Below are positions 36,057-44,773 of a stretch of 64,000 nt of DNA, piece after piece. The DNA comes from an uncultured cyanobacterium (GTDB lineage: Bacteria; Cyanobacteriota; Cyanobacteriia; PCC-6307; Cyanobiaceae): assembly GCA_903858015.1 (NCBI GenBank), contig CAIOGZ010000005.1:1-64000 (forward strand). Reading direction: 5' to 3'. The notes beneath the pieces are model-generated. The model made no database searches, was not told the DNA's origin, and was given only the letters and a program-made list of their open reading frames with translations. The position numbers and the translations under genes were made by a program. Position 1 is the first letter of the stretch; every line of letters starts with the position of its first letter.

Positions 36057-36299
36057 TCAGGGGTTCAAGGGGGAGCTGAGCTGGCGCTTGAGCAAGAGAT
36101 AGAGATACTCAGGATCGCGGTACTGGCCAGGCAAGCAGTGGTGTAGCAGCTCCAACCGCTGCCAGCAGACGGTGCGCCTCGCCTTGATGGCACTCTTGCC
36201 CTCCCGGGCGAGCATGCGCATCGCCTTGCAATACAGGGGGTAGTTGGCCTCCAGCTCACCGACGGTGAGGGATGGGGTCGGTGGGACTGCGTCTGCCAT
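36057..36299 (-). CDS. small cyanobacterial protein, unnamed family, copy 2
   Basis: The protein has 80 residues from ATG 36299. SLTVGELEANYPLYCKAMRM, then ARRTVCWQRLELLHHCLPGQ and YRDPEYLYLLLKRQL align over the full length with the copies at 33192-33419 and 55530-55775. The two cysteines, the tryptophan and the LP-x-x-Y-x-x-P-x-x-L pattern are kept. Copy 1 lies only 2.6 kb away on the same strand, so a local duplication is likely. Function is unknown. Confidence 0.78.
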   Translation of the reverse strand: MADAVPPTPSLTVGELEANYPLYCKAMRMLAREGKSAIKARRTVCWQRLELLHHCLPGQYRDPEYLYLLLKRQLSSPLNP

Positions 36300-36637
36300 C
36301 GGAGTGGATGCCGTCAATCGCCCTTCTATCCAAGGAATCCCCCATCGGGTTCTGCGCAAATGCGACACATCTCGACGTGAACCCGGCCGGTTCCGCTGGT
36401 CAAGGTCTGCTCCCGCTCACAGAAAGCTAGCCAGGGCGGTTTGAGCCAGCCCGCTGCCTGGGCTGATCGGGCGGGCCAGCAGCGTGCACAAACCAGACAA
36501 CACTTGTTTCGACGGGCCAGCTGCCAGGGGCAGACGCTGATCCCGGAGGGTCGGCAAGGGTCGTGATCTCCTGACAGGCCCTATCCAGACGCCGCCGGCA
36601 CCAGGACGATGGGTGCACCAATCGCAACGTGACCCCG
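36300..36637. other. intergenic, nothing recognised
   Basis: This is the divergent region between the small-family copy 2 and the DUF4912 gene. It should hold both promoters. I see no convincing motif, repeat or RNA. Confidence 0.4.
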
Positions 36638-37846
36638 ATGGTGGCTTCCGGATTCCCCAGCAACAACCTGGCCCAGCTAAGCCTGCGCCAATTGCGGGAA
36701 CTGGCCAGCCAGCTGGGGGTCGGACGCTACAGCCGTCTGCTCAAAGAGCAGTTGGTGTTGGCGATCCAATCGCGAGCTTCCCAGGACGAGCCGGAGCCGG
36801 GTGCTGCAATCCTGGCAGCCGCCGCTTCGGAGCCCCCATCCCCTGGGGCCGAGACCCCATCCCCTAGCGACCAGGCCCCATCCCTTGGCGCCCAGCCCCT
36901 GAATAGCTGGAGTGATGCCCCCTCTCTCCAGGCCCTAGAAGCCAAGCTCCCCCCGGCCCCGCGGCCAGTTGGTGAGACGCGGGTGGTCTTTCTGCCCCGG
37001 GATCCCCAATGGGCCTACGTGTTCTGGCAGATCAGCGCCGCCGATCGCGCTGAAGCCCTGGCCGGCGGTGGGGAGCAACTGGCGCTGCGAATCATGGATG
37101 TCACCGGCCGCAACGGCGGCACGGCCCATCCCCACACCCTGCAGGAGGTGGTGGTGGATGGCGCTGCCCACGAATGGTATGTGCCGGTACCCCTCAGTGA
37201 CCGGGACTACCGGGTGGAGCTGGGCTTCCGTAAGACGGGGGGGGGGTGGATCTCCCTCGCCATCTCCGCCGCGGCGCGGATGCCATCGAGCGAACCCGTC
37301 GAGGCGATTGCCGATCAGTTTGTGCCGTTTTCGCTCGACACCTTTGCCAACACCAGTACAAGCCCAGCCCAGCCCGCGGTGCTGCCGGCGGCGGAACTGC
37401 ATGAGCGTCTTTATCAGCAGGCAAGCGGCGGGCGCCGCAGCCTTGGGCGCGGATCGGAGGGGTTCCAGGATCAGGATGCTCGCCACCAAACAGCCGCAGG
37501 CCAGCAGCGTTCCGGCGTAGGTCTTTGGGCCAGCGGCCGCAGTGACTCTGGCGCCGGCCTGGCGGCACGCCAGCGCGACTTCTGGCTGGTGGCCGATGCC
37601 GAATTGATTGTTTACGGCGCCACCGATCCGAGCGCGATCCTGCAGATCGGCGAGGAGGTGGTTCCCCTCTCCCCAGAAGGCACCTTCCGGGTCCAGGTGC
37701 CCTTCCGCGATGGTGAGCAGCACTACCCGATCACCGCCCTGGCCGCCGATCGAGAGCAGCAGCGCTCGATCACCCTGGCCTTCCGCCGCACCACCCCGGA
37801 AGCGAATACCAACAGCCGCGAAGACAGCGTGGCCGAGTGGTTCTGA
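36638..37846 (+). CDS. DUF4912 protein with N-terminal Rho/SAP-like helix pair
   Basis: The protein has 402 residues from ATG 36638 (GTG 36629 also possible). LAQLSLRQLRELASQLGVGR, then YSRLLKEQLVLAIQS is a Rho-N/SAP-like motif, a possible nucleic-acid binder. A Pro/Ser linker is built from three copies of a 21-bp repeat (36834-36896). The DUF4912 core follows (VVFLPRDPQWAYVFWQISAA, with VTGRNGGTAHPHTLQEVVVD and WYVPVPLSDRDYRVELGF), and the C-terminal FWLVADAELIVYGATDPSA starts another β-rich piece. DUF4912 proteins occur in most cyanobacteria; the role is not known. Confidence 0.82.
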   Translation: MVASGFPSNNLAQLSLRQLRELASQLGVGRYSRLLKEQLVLAIQSRASQDEPEPGAAILAAAASEPPSPGAETPSPSDQAPSLGAQPLNSWSDAPSLQALEAKLPPAPRPVGETRVVFLPRDPQWAYVFWQISAADRAEALAGGGEQLALRIMDVTGRNGGTAHPHTLQEVVVDGAAHEWYVPVPLSDRDYRVELGFRKTGGGWISLAISAAARMPSSEPVEAIADQFVPFSLDTFANTSTSPAQPAVLPAAELHERLYQQASGGRRSLGRGSEGFQDQDARHQTAAGQQRSGVGLWASGRSDSGAGLAARQRDFWLVADAELIVYGATDPSAILQIGEEVVPLSPEGTFRVQVPFRDGEQHYPITALAADREQQRSITLAFRRTTPEANTNSREDSVAEWF

Positions 37847-37877
37847 CCAGCCAACCATCCTTCACCCCCAGCTCCGC

Positions 37878-38306
37878 ATGGCCCCTAACCGTCGGATCGA
37901 AATCCTGCCGATTGAGCCCGTGCTGATCGGCCACACCCTGCTGTCGTCGGCTCCGCGGGGCGATGAAACCCAGATTGCCGAGGTGGCCCCCAGGCGCCCC
38001 GCCGAACTGCTATGCCATCGCCATCAAACCAGCCAGCTCAGGGTGATACGGGGAGCTGTTGATTTGATCGTGCTGCAAAACCGCCGTTTCCAGGCCATCG
38101 CCCTACGGGAGGACGAAGCCACCTGGCTGGTGATTCCGCCCGGCGTTCCCCATGCTCCGATCAACCGGGGCTGCCTGCCAGCGGTATTGGTGAATGCCGT
38201 GCTTCACCACGCCAACGGACTTGGGCCGGAGGTTGGTGATCAACGCCGAGATTCGCGCCGGATCCCGCCGACCCTACTGGAGGAATGGCAGGCATTGGTG
38301 GCCTAA
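37878..38306 (+). CDS. cupin-like protein
   Basis: The 142-residue protein from ATG 37878 has a β-strand pattern of the cupin type: ELLCHRHQTSQLRVIRGAVD, LIVLQNRRFQAIALRED, then TWLVIPPGVPHAPINRGCLP. The first histidines (CHRHQTS) and the PPGVPHAPIN step resemble the two cupin metal-binding motifs. It may be a sugar-nucleotide isomerase relative or a small sensor. It lies 31 bases after the DUF4912 gene and is likely in the same operon. Confidence 0.7.
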   Translation: MAPNRRIEILPIEPVLIGHTLLSSAPRGDETQIAEVAPRRPAELLCHRHQTSQLRVIRGAVDLIVLQNRRFQAIALREDEATWLVIPPGVPHAPINRGCLPAVLVNAVLHHANGLGPEVGDQRRDSRRIPPTLLEEWQALVA

Positions 38307-38311
38307 GCCCG

Positions 38312-38338
38312 TTGCCATGGCTGGGATGGCCATGGCAA
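38312..38338 (+). terminator. hairpin after the cupin-like gene
   Basis: TTGCCATGGC and GCCATGGCAA form a perfect 10-bp stem around a 7-base loop, starting 6 bases after the stop. No T run follows, so it is terminator-like rather than a classic intrinsic terminator. Confidence 0.5.
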
Positions 38339-38441
38339 TCGCAGCCTAGTCAGAAACGAGAGGCCCACCAGCTGATACCGCATCAGTGGAGGCCAATACC
38401 CGATAGCGATGAATCGAAGCGTACATGCCAAAACCAACGCC

Positions 38442-38783
38442 CTAAAGGGCATTGGTGGAGCCGTGAAGATGGTCAACCATTGGAATCAGCTGCTGCGCGC
38501 CCCGTAGTTGGCCCGGTGTTTCTGGCACCACGGCGTTGATGGCACCCATCGTGTTGAGCACCTTGGCGATGCCACGGATCGCCTGGGCCGCCATCCACGC
38601 TGGCGCCGCGGGGATCGTTGCCGTATCCACCGAAACGAGCAGCCGGATTTCATAGTCCAGGATTGCGGCTAGTGCCCCAGGGGCAGTGGCCTCAAAGGCA
38701 GCCTTGAGCGCCTCACCCGTGGTGCTGCGCTCAAGCTCGAAGACGGCATCGGGGAGCGAGGCATTCAGTAAGGGCAGCCTCAA
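38442..38783 (-). CDS. hypothetical protein
   Basis: The 113-residue protein reads MRLPLLNASLPDAVFELERS, then TGEALKAAFEATAPGALAAI, with no membrane helix. The first codon would be TTG 38783; no ATG fits. It follows the HpsJ-like gene on the same strand with a 9-base gap, so the pair is probably co-transcribed. I do not recognise the family. Confidence 0.5.
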   Translation of the reverse strand: MRLPLLNASLPDAVFELERSTTGEALKAAFEATAPGALAAILDYEIRLLVSVDTATIPAAPAWMAAQAIRGIAKVLNTMGAINAVVPETPGQLRGAQQLIPMVDHLHGSTNAL

Positions 38784-38792
38784 GTGCTGAAT

Positions 38793-39587
38793 TTATGCTT
38801 CCGTTCGACTCATACTCGTTGAAGAGCTAGACCTTGAAACGGTTGGGCGGATCGGGGCAAAAACTTCAAATGGAGTACGAAAGGAAAAGCCGAAGCCGAT
38901 TGAAAGCATGAGGCTTGTCACAATTTTGCGGAGGTTGACCTGGACGACAGACAGAACTTGTCCAGCACTAGGATTGGCAAACTGGTTAACCAAACGATAG
39001 GAAGAGCTATTGACCTGGTTAATAAGCTCGGACTTCAGCTGGGGCAGGGGACGCTCAAGTAATTGGGGAGGGATTGGCGGAGCGTTGATAGCGGTCATCC
39101 TGGCAACAAGTTCATCCGTAGATTTTGAGGCCTCAACAACCTTGACAATCTGTTTGAGTGTCTGACTTGTTTGATCACGACGCATCGAATTTTCTTTTTT
39201 CAGCATGCCATAGCCCCGCCATACCGAAAAAGCCAGCAAGGGAAGCAGCATCAGGTAGCCAATCGCAGCTAGCCGGGCGAGGTTACGAACTGCGTTGACC
39301 CGGTTGTGGAAGCGATTCACCTCCAGCAGCGCTTCGGTACCGGGCCTAACTGCCTTGCGTTGGCTATCGATGGATCCAGCCAACAAAACCAGGATTAAGC
39401 CAAGTAAGGCCATGGTCCCATTGTCAATCAATGAGGAAGCCAGCCTGTATTGCCATTGGGGCTCCAGCAAGCGAACGGGGAGCACCTGCGTGACAACACT
39501 TGAGACAAAAATAACAGTCAATGCCAAACCGGCATTGAAAATCATTCTGGAAACCTTGAATGGACTTTGGTGGAAGTAGGAGTTCAT
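38793..39587 (-). CDS. HpsJ-like membrane protein
   Basis: This is a 264-residue protein. Helices are seen at about 13-35 (MIFNAGLALTVIFVSSVVTQ), 50-70 (TMALLGLILVLLAG) and 104-124 (LAAIGYLMLLPLLAFSVW), followed by a coiled segment (SQTLKQIVKVVEASKSTDEL) and a last hydrophobic stretch (VTSLMLSIGFGFSF). The pattern VLPVRLLEPQWQYRLASSLI then DNG and LLGL matches HpsJ-like proteins, which in filamentous species support polysaccharide secretion and often accompany cyanoexosortases. PEP-CTERM genes, the substrates of exosortases, follow 5 kb away, but no exosortase is in the window. Confidence 0.6.
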   Translation of the reverse strand: MNSYFHQSPFKVSRMIFNAGLALTVIFVSSVVTQVLPVRLLEPQWQYRLASSLIDNGTMALLGLILVLLAGSIDSQRKAVRPGTEALLEVNRFHNRVNAVRNLARLAAIGYLMLLPLLAFSVWRGYGMLKKENSMRRDQTSQTLKQIVKVVEASKSTDELVARMTAINAPPIPPQLLERPLPQLKSELINQVNSSSYRLVNQFANPSAGQVLSVVQVNLRKIVTSLMLSIGFGFSFRTPFEVFAPIRPTVSRSSSSTSMSRTEA

Positions 39588-39690
39588 CAGCTTGAAAAAA
39601 GGGGGTCAGTCAGGCGAAGGGACTCAGAAACAAGTATGCGAAAAGCAAATGGTTTCCAATAACTGGAACAGCCTCTATAGATCGCTCATT

Positions 39691-40509
39691 TCATACCTGC
39701 AAAGACGAGGCCGGCAGGTGCTGGCTGGGATTAGGTTTCGGTGTCTGTGTCTCAAGCAAACCATAGGAAGAAGGCCAACGACTTTTTGGCAAAAAATAAG
39801 AACCGAAAATCATATCAATAAACGGGAATATGGCAGCATAGTTTTTATTAACTAACCGAGGATCTTCATTGGTATGATGCCAATGATGAAATGCAGGCGT
39901 AGCTAAAACCTTTTCAAGCCAACCCATCCTAAGATCAAGATTAGCATGAATAACAAAACTCCAAAGGTTTCCGAAAATAACATAGACAAAAGGTACTATA
40001 TCAGTGGTGCTAGCGGTAGGTTGGGCTAAGCCCAATAGATAGAGTGGCAAAAGTCCACACAGGCGAGTAAAAACCATGTCGAGGGGATGGGCTCTTGAAT
40101 TGACCAGCCAATCCATTTCAGGGGCACTGTGATGAACAGAATGCAGCCTCCACAAAAGTGGCCATTCATGGCTCCATCGGTGTCCCCAATAGGCACCAAA
40201 ATCACCCACAAGCAAGGCGAGTACCAATCGCTTTCTTACAGATAAATCAGCGACCCACTGATAAAAAGCATTGGGGCCGACATGATGGACAGCTGCAGCA
40301 AGCAGGGACAAAGGTAGTATCAGAATAAGCTTAGGTAAAATGCCATTGATAAAATAGTAAAACAAATCCTCGCGATAGTTGGCTCGAATAACGGGCTGGG
40401 GATTACGCGGGAACAGCCTCTCTAGTGGCACAAAGATTAGCGCAAGCAGAATGAACCATGCCGTGTTTCTTAACAGGTCATAAGCCATGGAGCCAAGCTG
40501 GGCTGTCAT
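39691..40509 (-). CDS. sterol desaturase-family membrane hydroxylase
   Basis: The protein has 272 residues from ATG 40509. Three histidine boxes are visible: GHRWSHEWPLLWRLHSVHHS, then AHPLD, and FHHWHHTNEDP, the di-iron site of fatty acid hydroxylase/sterol desaturase proteins. Membrane helices surround them. These enzymes hydroxylate or desaturate lipids or carotenoids. The substrate cannot be told from sequence. It stands alone; the upstream 440 bases contain a perfect inverted repeat at 40623-40651. Confidence 0.88.
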   Translation of the reverse strand: MTAQLGSMAYDLLRNTAWFILLALIFVPLERLFPRNPQPVIRANYREDLFYYFINGILPKLILILPLSLLAAAVHHVGPNAFYQWVADLSVRKRLVLALLVGDFGAYWGHRWSHEWPLLWRLHSVHHSAPEMDWLVNSRAHPLDMVFTRLCGLLPLYLLGLAQPTASTTDIVPFVYVIFGNLWSFVIHANLDLRMGWLEKVLATPAFHHWHHTNEDPRLVNKNYAAIFPFIDMIFGSYFLPKSRWPSSYGLLETQTPKPNPSQHLPASSLQV

Positions 40510-40622
40510 TGTAGTTGATAACAATGGGGGAATGAGTGGCGTGAAACGAGAACTGCGCTCGGTTTAGGAATCAACTGCCAACGCAACATAGTTGATCGAG
40601 CCTGCAATTTTAGGCATCTAAT

Positions 40623-40651
40623 CAGAAAACGACAGTGATTGTCGTTTTCTG
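40623..40651. promoter_or_regulatory. 12-bp perfect inverted repeat between divergent genes
   Basis: CAGAAAACGACA (40623-40634) and TGTCGTTTTCTG (40640-40651) are separated by five bases. The element lies 114 bases upstream of the sterol desaturase start and 325 bases upstream of the AraC-type gene. It looks like an operator or a stem-loop. The rest of 40510-40975 holds nothing else I recognise. Confidence 0.5.
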
Positions 40652-40975
40652 GACAAAAGACATTTGAGGTCCCAATGTCAACCCTGAAGGCACCTATCAA
40701 TTGCTGTTCTCCCCAGACCACCGCTCAGCTGATCCACGTCGAGCGCCTGGGTTGCCGCCGTTGCCGGGGAATCCTTAAATCATGATCAAAGCTTGATCGG
40801 CCGGGCAATCCTTACCGGAAATTACGAAGTGCCAGGCGCACAACGAGGCAGGGGCAGATCAAGGTTGGGTAGAAACCATGCAGAATGCGCATATAGCGCT
40901 GAATTGCGGCGCATTTTGCCAACAAAAATGAGCCTATCGTGCCCCAGACTGTGCTAAGTCTACAATTTGTACCAA

Positions 40976-42031
40976 ATGAAGCGCCATGGTTTGTATACCT
41001 TTAGTCGCGACAGCTTCAAAAACTCTTATCGTTCAAGATCATATAAGCAGCATGTGCCCTTTTTGGCCTTACCAGAAGCGATTCGAACCAATAATGCCGA
41101 ATCGTTTGGTAAATTACTGAAAAAGAGCCTGCGGCTTAGGAGTTGCAAGCCGTCCTGCACTTGCAGGGGCTGTTACAACACTACAACTCTTGTCAACATT
41201 CAAAATGTTTCAATAATTGCCACATATGGCTGTGGTGTAGACATCAAATCAGGGCCGTGCGAAGAATCTTTGTTCATCATTCCCTTCGAAACAAAAGGAA
41301 TCTTTCGTATTGGTGGGCAAGACCACACTGTGGGCGGCAAACGAAACATCGTATACGTTCCGCCCGTGGAATGGGAAATGAGGATTAAGAGTCGAAGCCT
41401 ATCGGGCCTCATGATAAGTATCAGACAAGAAACAATTGTGGATGCGCTAGCGGCAATCTGCGGCACCAGAGAACTTGCCACTCCACTGCATCAATTAGTC
41501 CAGCAACCAGACATCATCAATGCTAGCAGGGGATGCGGCAGCTCGATGCTAGATGCAATTAATTCGTATTTGCGGTTTATTGAAACGATTAAAATGACCG
41601 AAGGGCACCTGCCAAGCCATCTGCGTCTTGATGATCTCTTGGTGCGGCAGCTGCTGCTGTTGAGGTTTCCTTTGCTGGCAGAGCTTGTCAAGGAGCCCCC
41701 AGGCGTTTTTGGTTTTGAACAACTCCTTGAGTGGATCCGTGCCAATTGTTGCAAACCGATCTCACTGTCGGAGCTCGAAGCTCGCTCTGGCTATTCCCGC
41801 CGGAGTTTGCAAAGAGCTTTCCAGGCTCGGTTTGGCTGTGGGCCGATGCAATGGCTGCGAAAACAGCGGATGGAGATCGCCCGTCGCAAGCTCGAAACGG
41901 CGCCATTGGGAACGAGGGTTCAAGATATTGCTCACCAATGTGGTTACATCAGCCCATCATCCTTCTGTCGCGATTACAATCAAATGTTCTGCGTCTCACC
42001 AAGAAAGCATTTGAACAGATTAATACCTTAA
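40976..42031 (+). CDS. AraC-family transcriptional regulator
   Basis: The 351-residue protein from ATG 40976 has a C-terminal AraC domain: KPISLSELEARSGYSRRSLQ, RAFQARFGCGPMQWLRKQRM, then VQDIAHQCGYISPSSFCRDY, with both helix-turn-helix units. The N-terminal ~230 residues form a sensor (CGVDIKSGPCEESLFIIPFE, VGGKRNIVYVPPVEW), cupin-like in pattern. A cysteine-rich patch (CKPSCTCRGC) near residue 55 is unusual and may respond to metal or redox. Its GC is lower than that of its right neighbours. The target is unknown; the divergent sterol-desaturase-like gene is the nearest candidate. Confidence 0.88.
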   Translation: MKRHGLYTFSRDSFKNSYRSRSYKQHVPFLALPEAIRTNNAESFGKLLKKSLRLRSCKPSCTCRGCYNTTTLVNIQNVSIIATYGCGVDIKSGPCEESLFIIPFETKGIFRIGGQDHTVGGKRNIVYVPPVEWEMRIKSRSLSGLMISIRQETIVDALAAICGTRELATPLHQLVQQPDIINASRGCGSSMLDAINSYLRFIETIKMTEGHLPSHLRLDDLLVRQLLLLRFPLLAELVKEPPGVFGFEQLLEWIRANCCKPISLSELEARSGYSRRSLQRAFQARFGCGPMQWLRKQRMEIARRKLETAPLGTRVQDIAHQCGYISPSSFCRDYNQMFCVSPRKHLNRLIP

Positions 42032-42158
42032 AGCTGGTCTTCGCGGCAGACCATGCCTTTGTTATCTCCTGTCCACTGCCGCCCCCCAGGGCCCTCGCGG
42101 CTTGTCGCGGCAAAGGAGCTCACCAGGCCACAATAGAAATCAAAAAGATGGAGCTGGA

Positions 42159-42482
42159 ATGGGTGTTGATGCCGCCCCACCCCTGCAGCATGGGCAAGCC
42201 AGGGCCCTGCTCAAGGCCCTGGCCGATCCGCTGCGGCTGCAGGTGATCGAGGCGCTCCACAACGGCGAACGCTGCGTCTGCGAGCTCACCGAGGAGTTGA
42301 ACCTGGCCCAATCAAAGCTCTCGTTCCATCTCAAGGTGATGAAGGAGGCCGGCCTGCTCGAAGCCAGGGAAGAGGGTCGCTGGATCTATTACCGGCTGCG
42401 GAGCGAGCCGATTGGGGCCCTGCAAACATGGTTGGCAACCTTGGCACCGAGCAGTGATCGGCAGGCTCCCTCCTGCGGTTGA
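42159..42482 (+). CDS. ArsR-family metal-responsive repressor
   Basis: The protein has 107 residues from ATG 42159. ALLKALADPLRLQVIEALHN, then GERCVCELTEELNLAQSKLS, FHLKVMKEAGLLEAREEGRW match ArsR winged-helix repressors. The CVC motif in the recognition-helix region is the arsenite/antimonite-type (α3) metal site, and a further cysteine is near the C-terminus. It should dissociate from DNA on metal binding. No arsenic transporter or reductase is next to it; the pirin gene follows by 54 bases. Confidence 0.9.
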   Translation: MGVDAAPPLQHGQARALLKALADPLRLQVIEALHNGERCVCELTEELNLAQSKLSFHLKVMKEAGLLEAREEGRWIYYRLRSEPIGALQTWLATLAPSSDRQAPSCG

Positions 42483-42536
42483 GGCCACCGGCCCGATCCC
42501 CATCACCCCTCCAGCCTACCTAGCACCAGCCTCCCC

Positions 42537-43346
42537 ATGGCCAGCCTGCCGATCCCAAACCTGCCCCTGGGCAGCCCCCGCCCCGAAACCGACGCCAGCT
42601 TGCCGGGTGTGGCATCCCTGGCGGGCCGGGCCGGCCTGCGGCCCCGCCCCGCCGCCGAACGGTTCCACAGCCAGCGGGGCTGGCTCGATAGCTGGCATAG
42701 CTTCAGCTTCGGCGGCCACGACGATCCGGATTGGCGGGGCTTCGGCCCGCTGCTGGTGATCAACGACGACCGCATCGAGGCCGGCCAGGGTTTCGGCATG
42801 CACCCCCACCGCGAGATGGAAATCATCACCGTGATGGTGGAGGGCGTTCTGAACCATCGCGACTCGATCGGCCATAACGCCTCGCTGCGCGCCGGTGAGG
42901 TGCAGCGGATGGGTGCCGGCAGCGGCATCGTCCACAGCGAGATCAATGGCGGATCGGAGGCCTGCCGTCTGCTGCAAATTTGGATCCAACCAAGCCATAG
43001 CGGCAGCTCCCCCAGCTACGGCCAACAAGCCTTCCCGCCCAGCGAAGACTGGACCCTGCTTGTCGACCCCGCAGGTGCTGGCGGTGCCCTCAGCATCGAT
43101 CGAGCGGTGCGACTCTGGCGGGCCCAGCCCCGGGCCGGCCAGGGGCTGGGCTGGCCGGTGGCGGCCGCTGCCCAGGCCTGGATTCAGGTGATCGCGGGCG
43201 ATGTCACAGCCGTGGTCGGGCCGCAAGAAACTGGGGTGCAGGCGCTGTTGCAAGCCGGCGATGGGCTTGGTTTAGGGCCGGGCATGGCGGCCTGCCTCGG
43301 CGCCGCTGGCCAAGGAGCCGATCTGCTGGTCTTTGAGCTGCGCTAA
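42537..43346 (+). CDS. pirin-family protein
   Basis: This is a 269-residue protein. WLDSWHSFSFGGHDDPDWRG, then FGMHPHREMEIITVMVEGVL and GSGIVHSEINGGSE contain the pirin metal ligands (His in MHPHRE, His-Glu in VHSE). The C-terminal cupin has GDVTAVVGPQE and ADLLVFELR. Bacterial pirins can act as quercetin dioxygenases or redox-sensing regulators. It lies 54 bases after the ArsR gene and 49 bases before the ferritin-like gene. Confidence 0.9.
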   Translation: MASLPIPNLPLGSPRPETDASLPGVASLAGRAGLRPRPAAERFHSQRGWLDSWHSFSFGGHDDPDWRGFGPLLVINDDRIEAGQGFGMHPHREMEIITVMVEGVLNHRDSIGHNASLRAGEVQRMGAGSGIVHSEINGGSEACRLLQIWIQPSHSGSSPSYGQQAFPPSEDWTLLVDPAGAGGALSIDRAVRLWRAQPRAGQGLGWPVAAAAQAWIQVIAGDVTAVVGPQETGVQALLQAGDGLGLGPGMAACLGAAGQGADLLVFELR

Positions 43347-43395
43347 GCGGCCAAACCCGTTACGATCTGCATTCGTTGATGTCTTGAGGACGACG

Positions 43396-44286
43396 ATGGC
43401 TGTTACCTACCCCCGCAAGCTGCTCAACAACGTCGGGCCGCGGGAGGTTATGGCTCAGGTGGTGCAGGAGCGCAAGCTGCAGATCCTGTTTCTGAACAGC
43501 TACCGCTTCAATGAACAGCGCTCCTGCCTGGAACTCACCGCCCTCACCGAAGCCCTCGATGGCGAACCCCGCGAGCTGGTGCGCGACCTCTCGCACCACA
43601 TCAGCGACGAAGCCCGCCATGCTGTCTGGCTCACCGACCTGCTGTACGAGCTGGGTGAGCCCCTCGGCAACCCGCCGACCGGTTCCTACATCGATGAACT
43701 CAACCGCCTGTTCGATAAAAGCGGCGATCAGGTGCAGCAGGAGGATGGCCTGATCGCGGTGCTGGCCTCGATCAACGCCACCGAAAAGCGGGGCTGCCAG
43801 GCTTTTTCGGCCCACATCGCCGCCCTGCGCCAAGCCCCCGCCAGCGCCGAAAACGTGCGGATTCGCGAAACCCTTGAGCAGATTTTGCCCGAGGAAGCCG
43901 GCCATGTGAGCTGGGGCAACCGCTGGCTTGGCAAGATCGCCAGCCGCAGCCCGGCCCATCGCGCCCGGGTGAATCAAGCCAAGCACAAGTATTCAATGAT
44001 CGAGCATGCGGCCTTCGAAGCCGGCATGGACATCACCGCCGGCGCCGAACTGCGCCGGGTGGGCAGTTTGGTGGAGATCGCCAACACCATGCCGGCCTGG
44101 GAGCGGCCCCGCTATTTGCTGGAGCGGCTACCCCAAGCCCTGCTGGCCCCCGACCTGCAAAAATCCCGCCTGCTGGCGGCCCAGCGCGTTTGGGAAGATA
44201 AGCCAGAAAAACTGATCGAGCAGTTCATCCCGATGTTCCTGGGCGGGCTTCGCAATCTGCGTCCATCCGTGGCCAGCAGCAACTGA
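43396..44286 (+). CDS. ferritin-like domain protein
   Basis: The protein has 296 residues from ATG 43396, preceded by a GAGGA ribosome binding site. Conserved carboxylate/histidine helices are visible: LNSYRFNEQRSCLELTALTE, HHISDEARHAVWLTDLL, INATEKRGCQAFSAH and LPEEAGHVSWGNRWL, the pattern of a diiron ferritin-like superfamily four-helix bundle. Glu and His ligands appear in EARH and EEAGH. The reaction is unknown. A classic terminator follows (44348-44375). Confidence 0.78.
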   Translation: MAVTYPRKLLNNVGPREVMAQVVQERKLQILFLNSYRFNEQRSCLELTALTEALDGEPRELVRDLSHHISDEARHAVWLTDLLYELGEPLGNPPTGSYIDELNRLFDKSGDQVQQEDGLIAVLASINATEKRGCQAFSAHIAALRQAPASAENVRIRETLEQILPEEAGHVSWGNRWLGKIASRSPAHRARVNQAKHKYSMIEHAAFEAGMDITAGAELRRVGSLVEIANTMPAWERPRYLLERLPQALLAPDLQKSRLLAAQRVWEDKPEKLIEQFIPMFLGGLRNLRPSVASSN

Positions 44287-44347
44287 AGCCCAACGCAAAC
44301 CTAGTGTTTGGCTAGATGGCGGATTGGGGTTAGGCCGAGCTCGATGG

Positions 44348-44375
44348 GGGTTTCCGCTAGGGAAGCCCTTTTTTT
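44348..44375 (+). terminator. intrinsic terminator after the ferritin-like gene
   Basis: GGGTTTCC pairs with GGAAGCCC (one G-T pair) around a five-base loop and is followed by seven T (44369-44375), 62 bases after the stop. It separates the ferritin-like operon from the PEP-CTERM locus. Confidence 0.85.
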
Positions 44376-44644
44376 GTGGCTGGTGGTCATAGCCTGTATC
44401 CCACGCCTATGCAGCGGCACCTGCGGTTGCCAAGCAGCTGGGTCGTGCGTTTCATGGGGTGAAACAGACGCAAGGGCAACCCTATTCAAGCCATATCACT
44501 ACATCTAAAATAGTGAGACTTGCCGCCTCCAGTTACTAGACTCTCCTCCTGCTTCATCATTAAAGGCTCGCTCCCCCTTGAAGTGGGTGCTTTGCACCGG
44601 ACAAGACAACTGTTTTGGAATGAAAATAGTTTTTATCCGAATAA

Positions 44645-44659
44645 CGCCAAGTCTTGGCG
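44645..44659 (+). promoter_or_regulatory. shared PEP-CTERM upstream motif, site 1
   Basis: CGCCAAGTCTTGGCG is a perfect 7-1-7 palindrome about 122 bases before the start of PEP-CTERM paralogue 1. It lies in ATAACGCCAAGTCTTG, the context also seen before paralogue 5. The rest of 44376-44773 holds no gene. Confidence 0.65.
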
Positions 44660-44773
44660 CATATAGTCAAATGACCGCAAAAAATGCAGCAAAACAGGTA
44701 TCTTTGATGCACATGGTTTTGACACTCAATGTGTTGAGACCTGTCCTTGATCCCAAATGCTTCATGCTCAATC

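Noticed and set aside
44308..44508. Short frames after the ferritin-like gene
   Set aside because: They span the intrinsic terminator and have no coding features.
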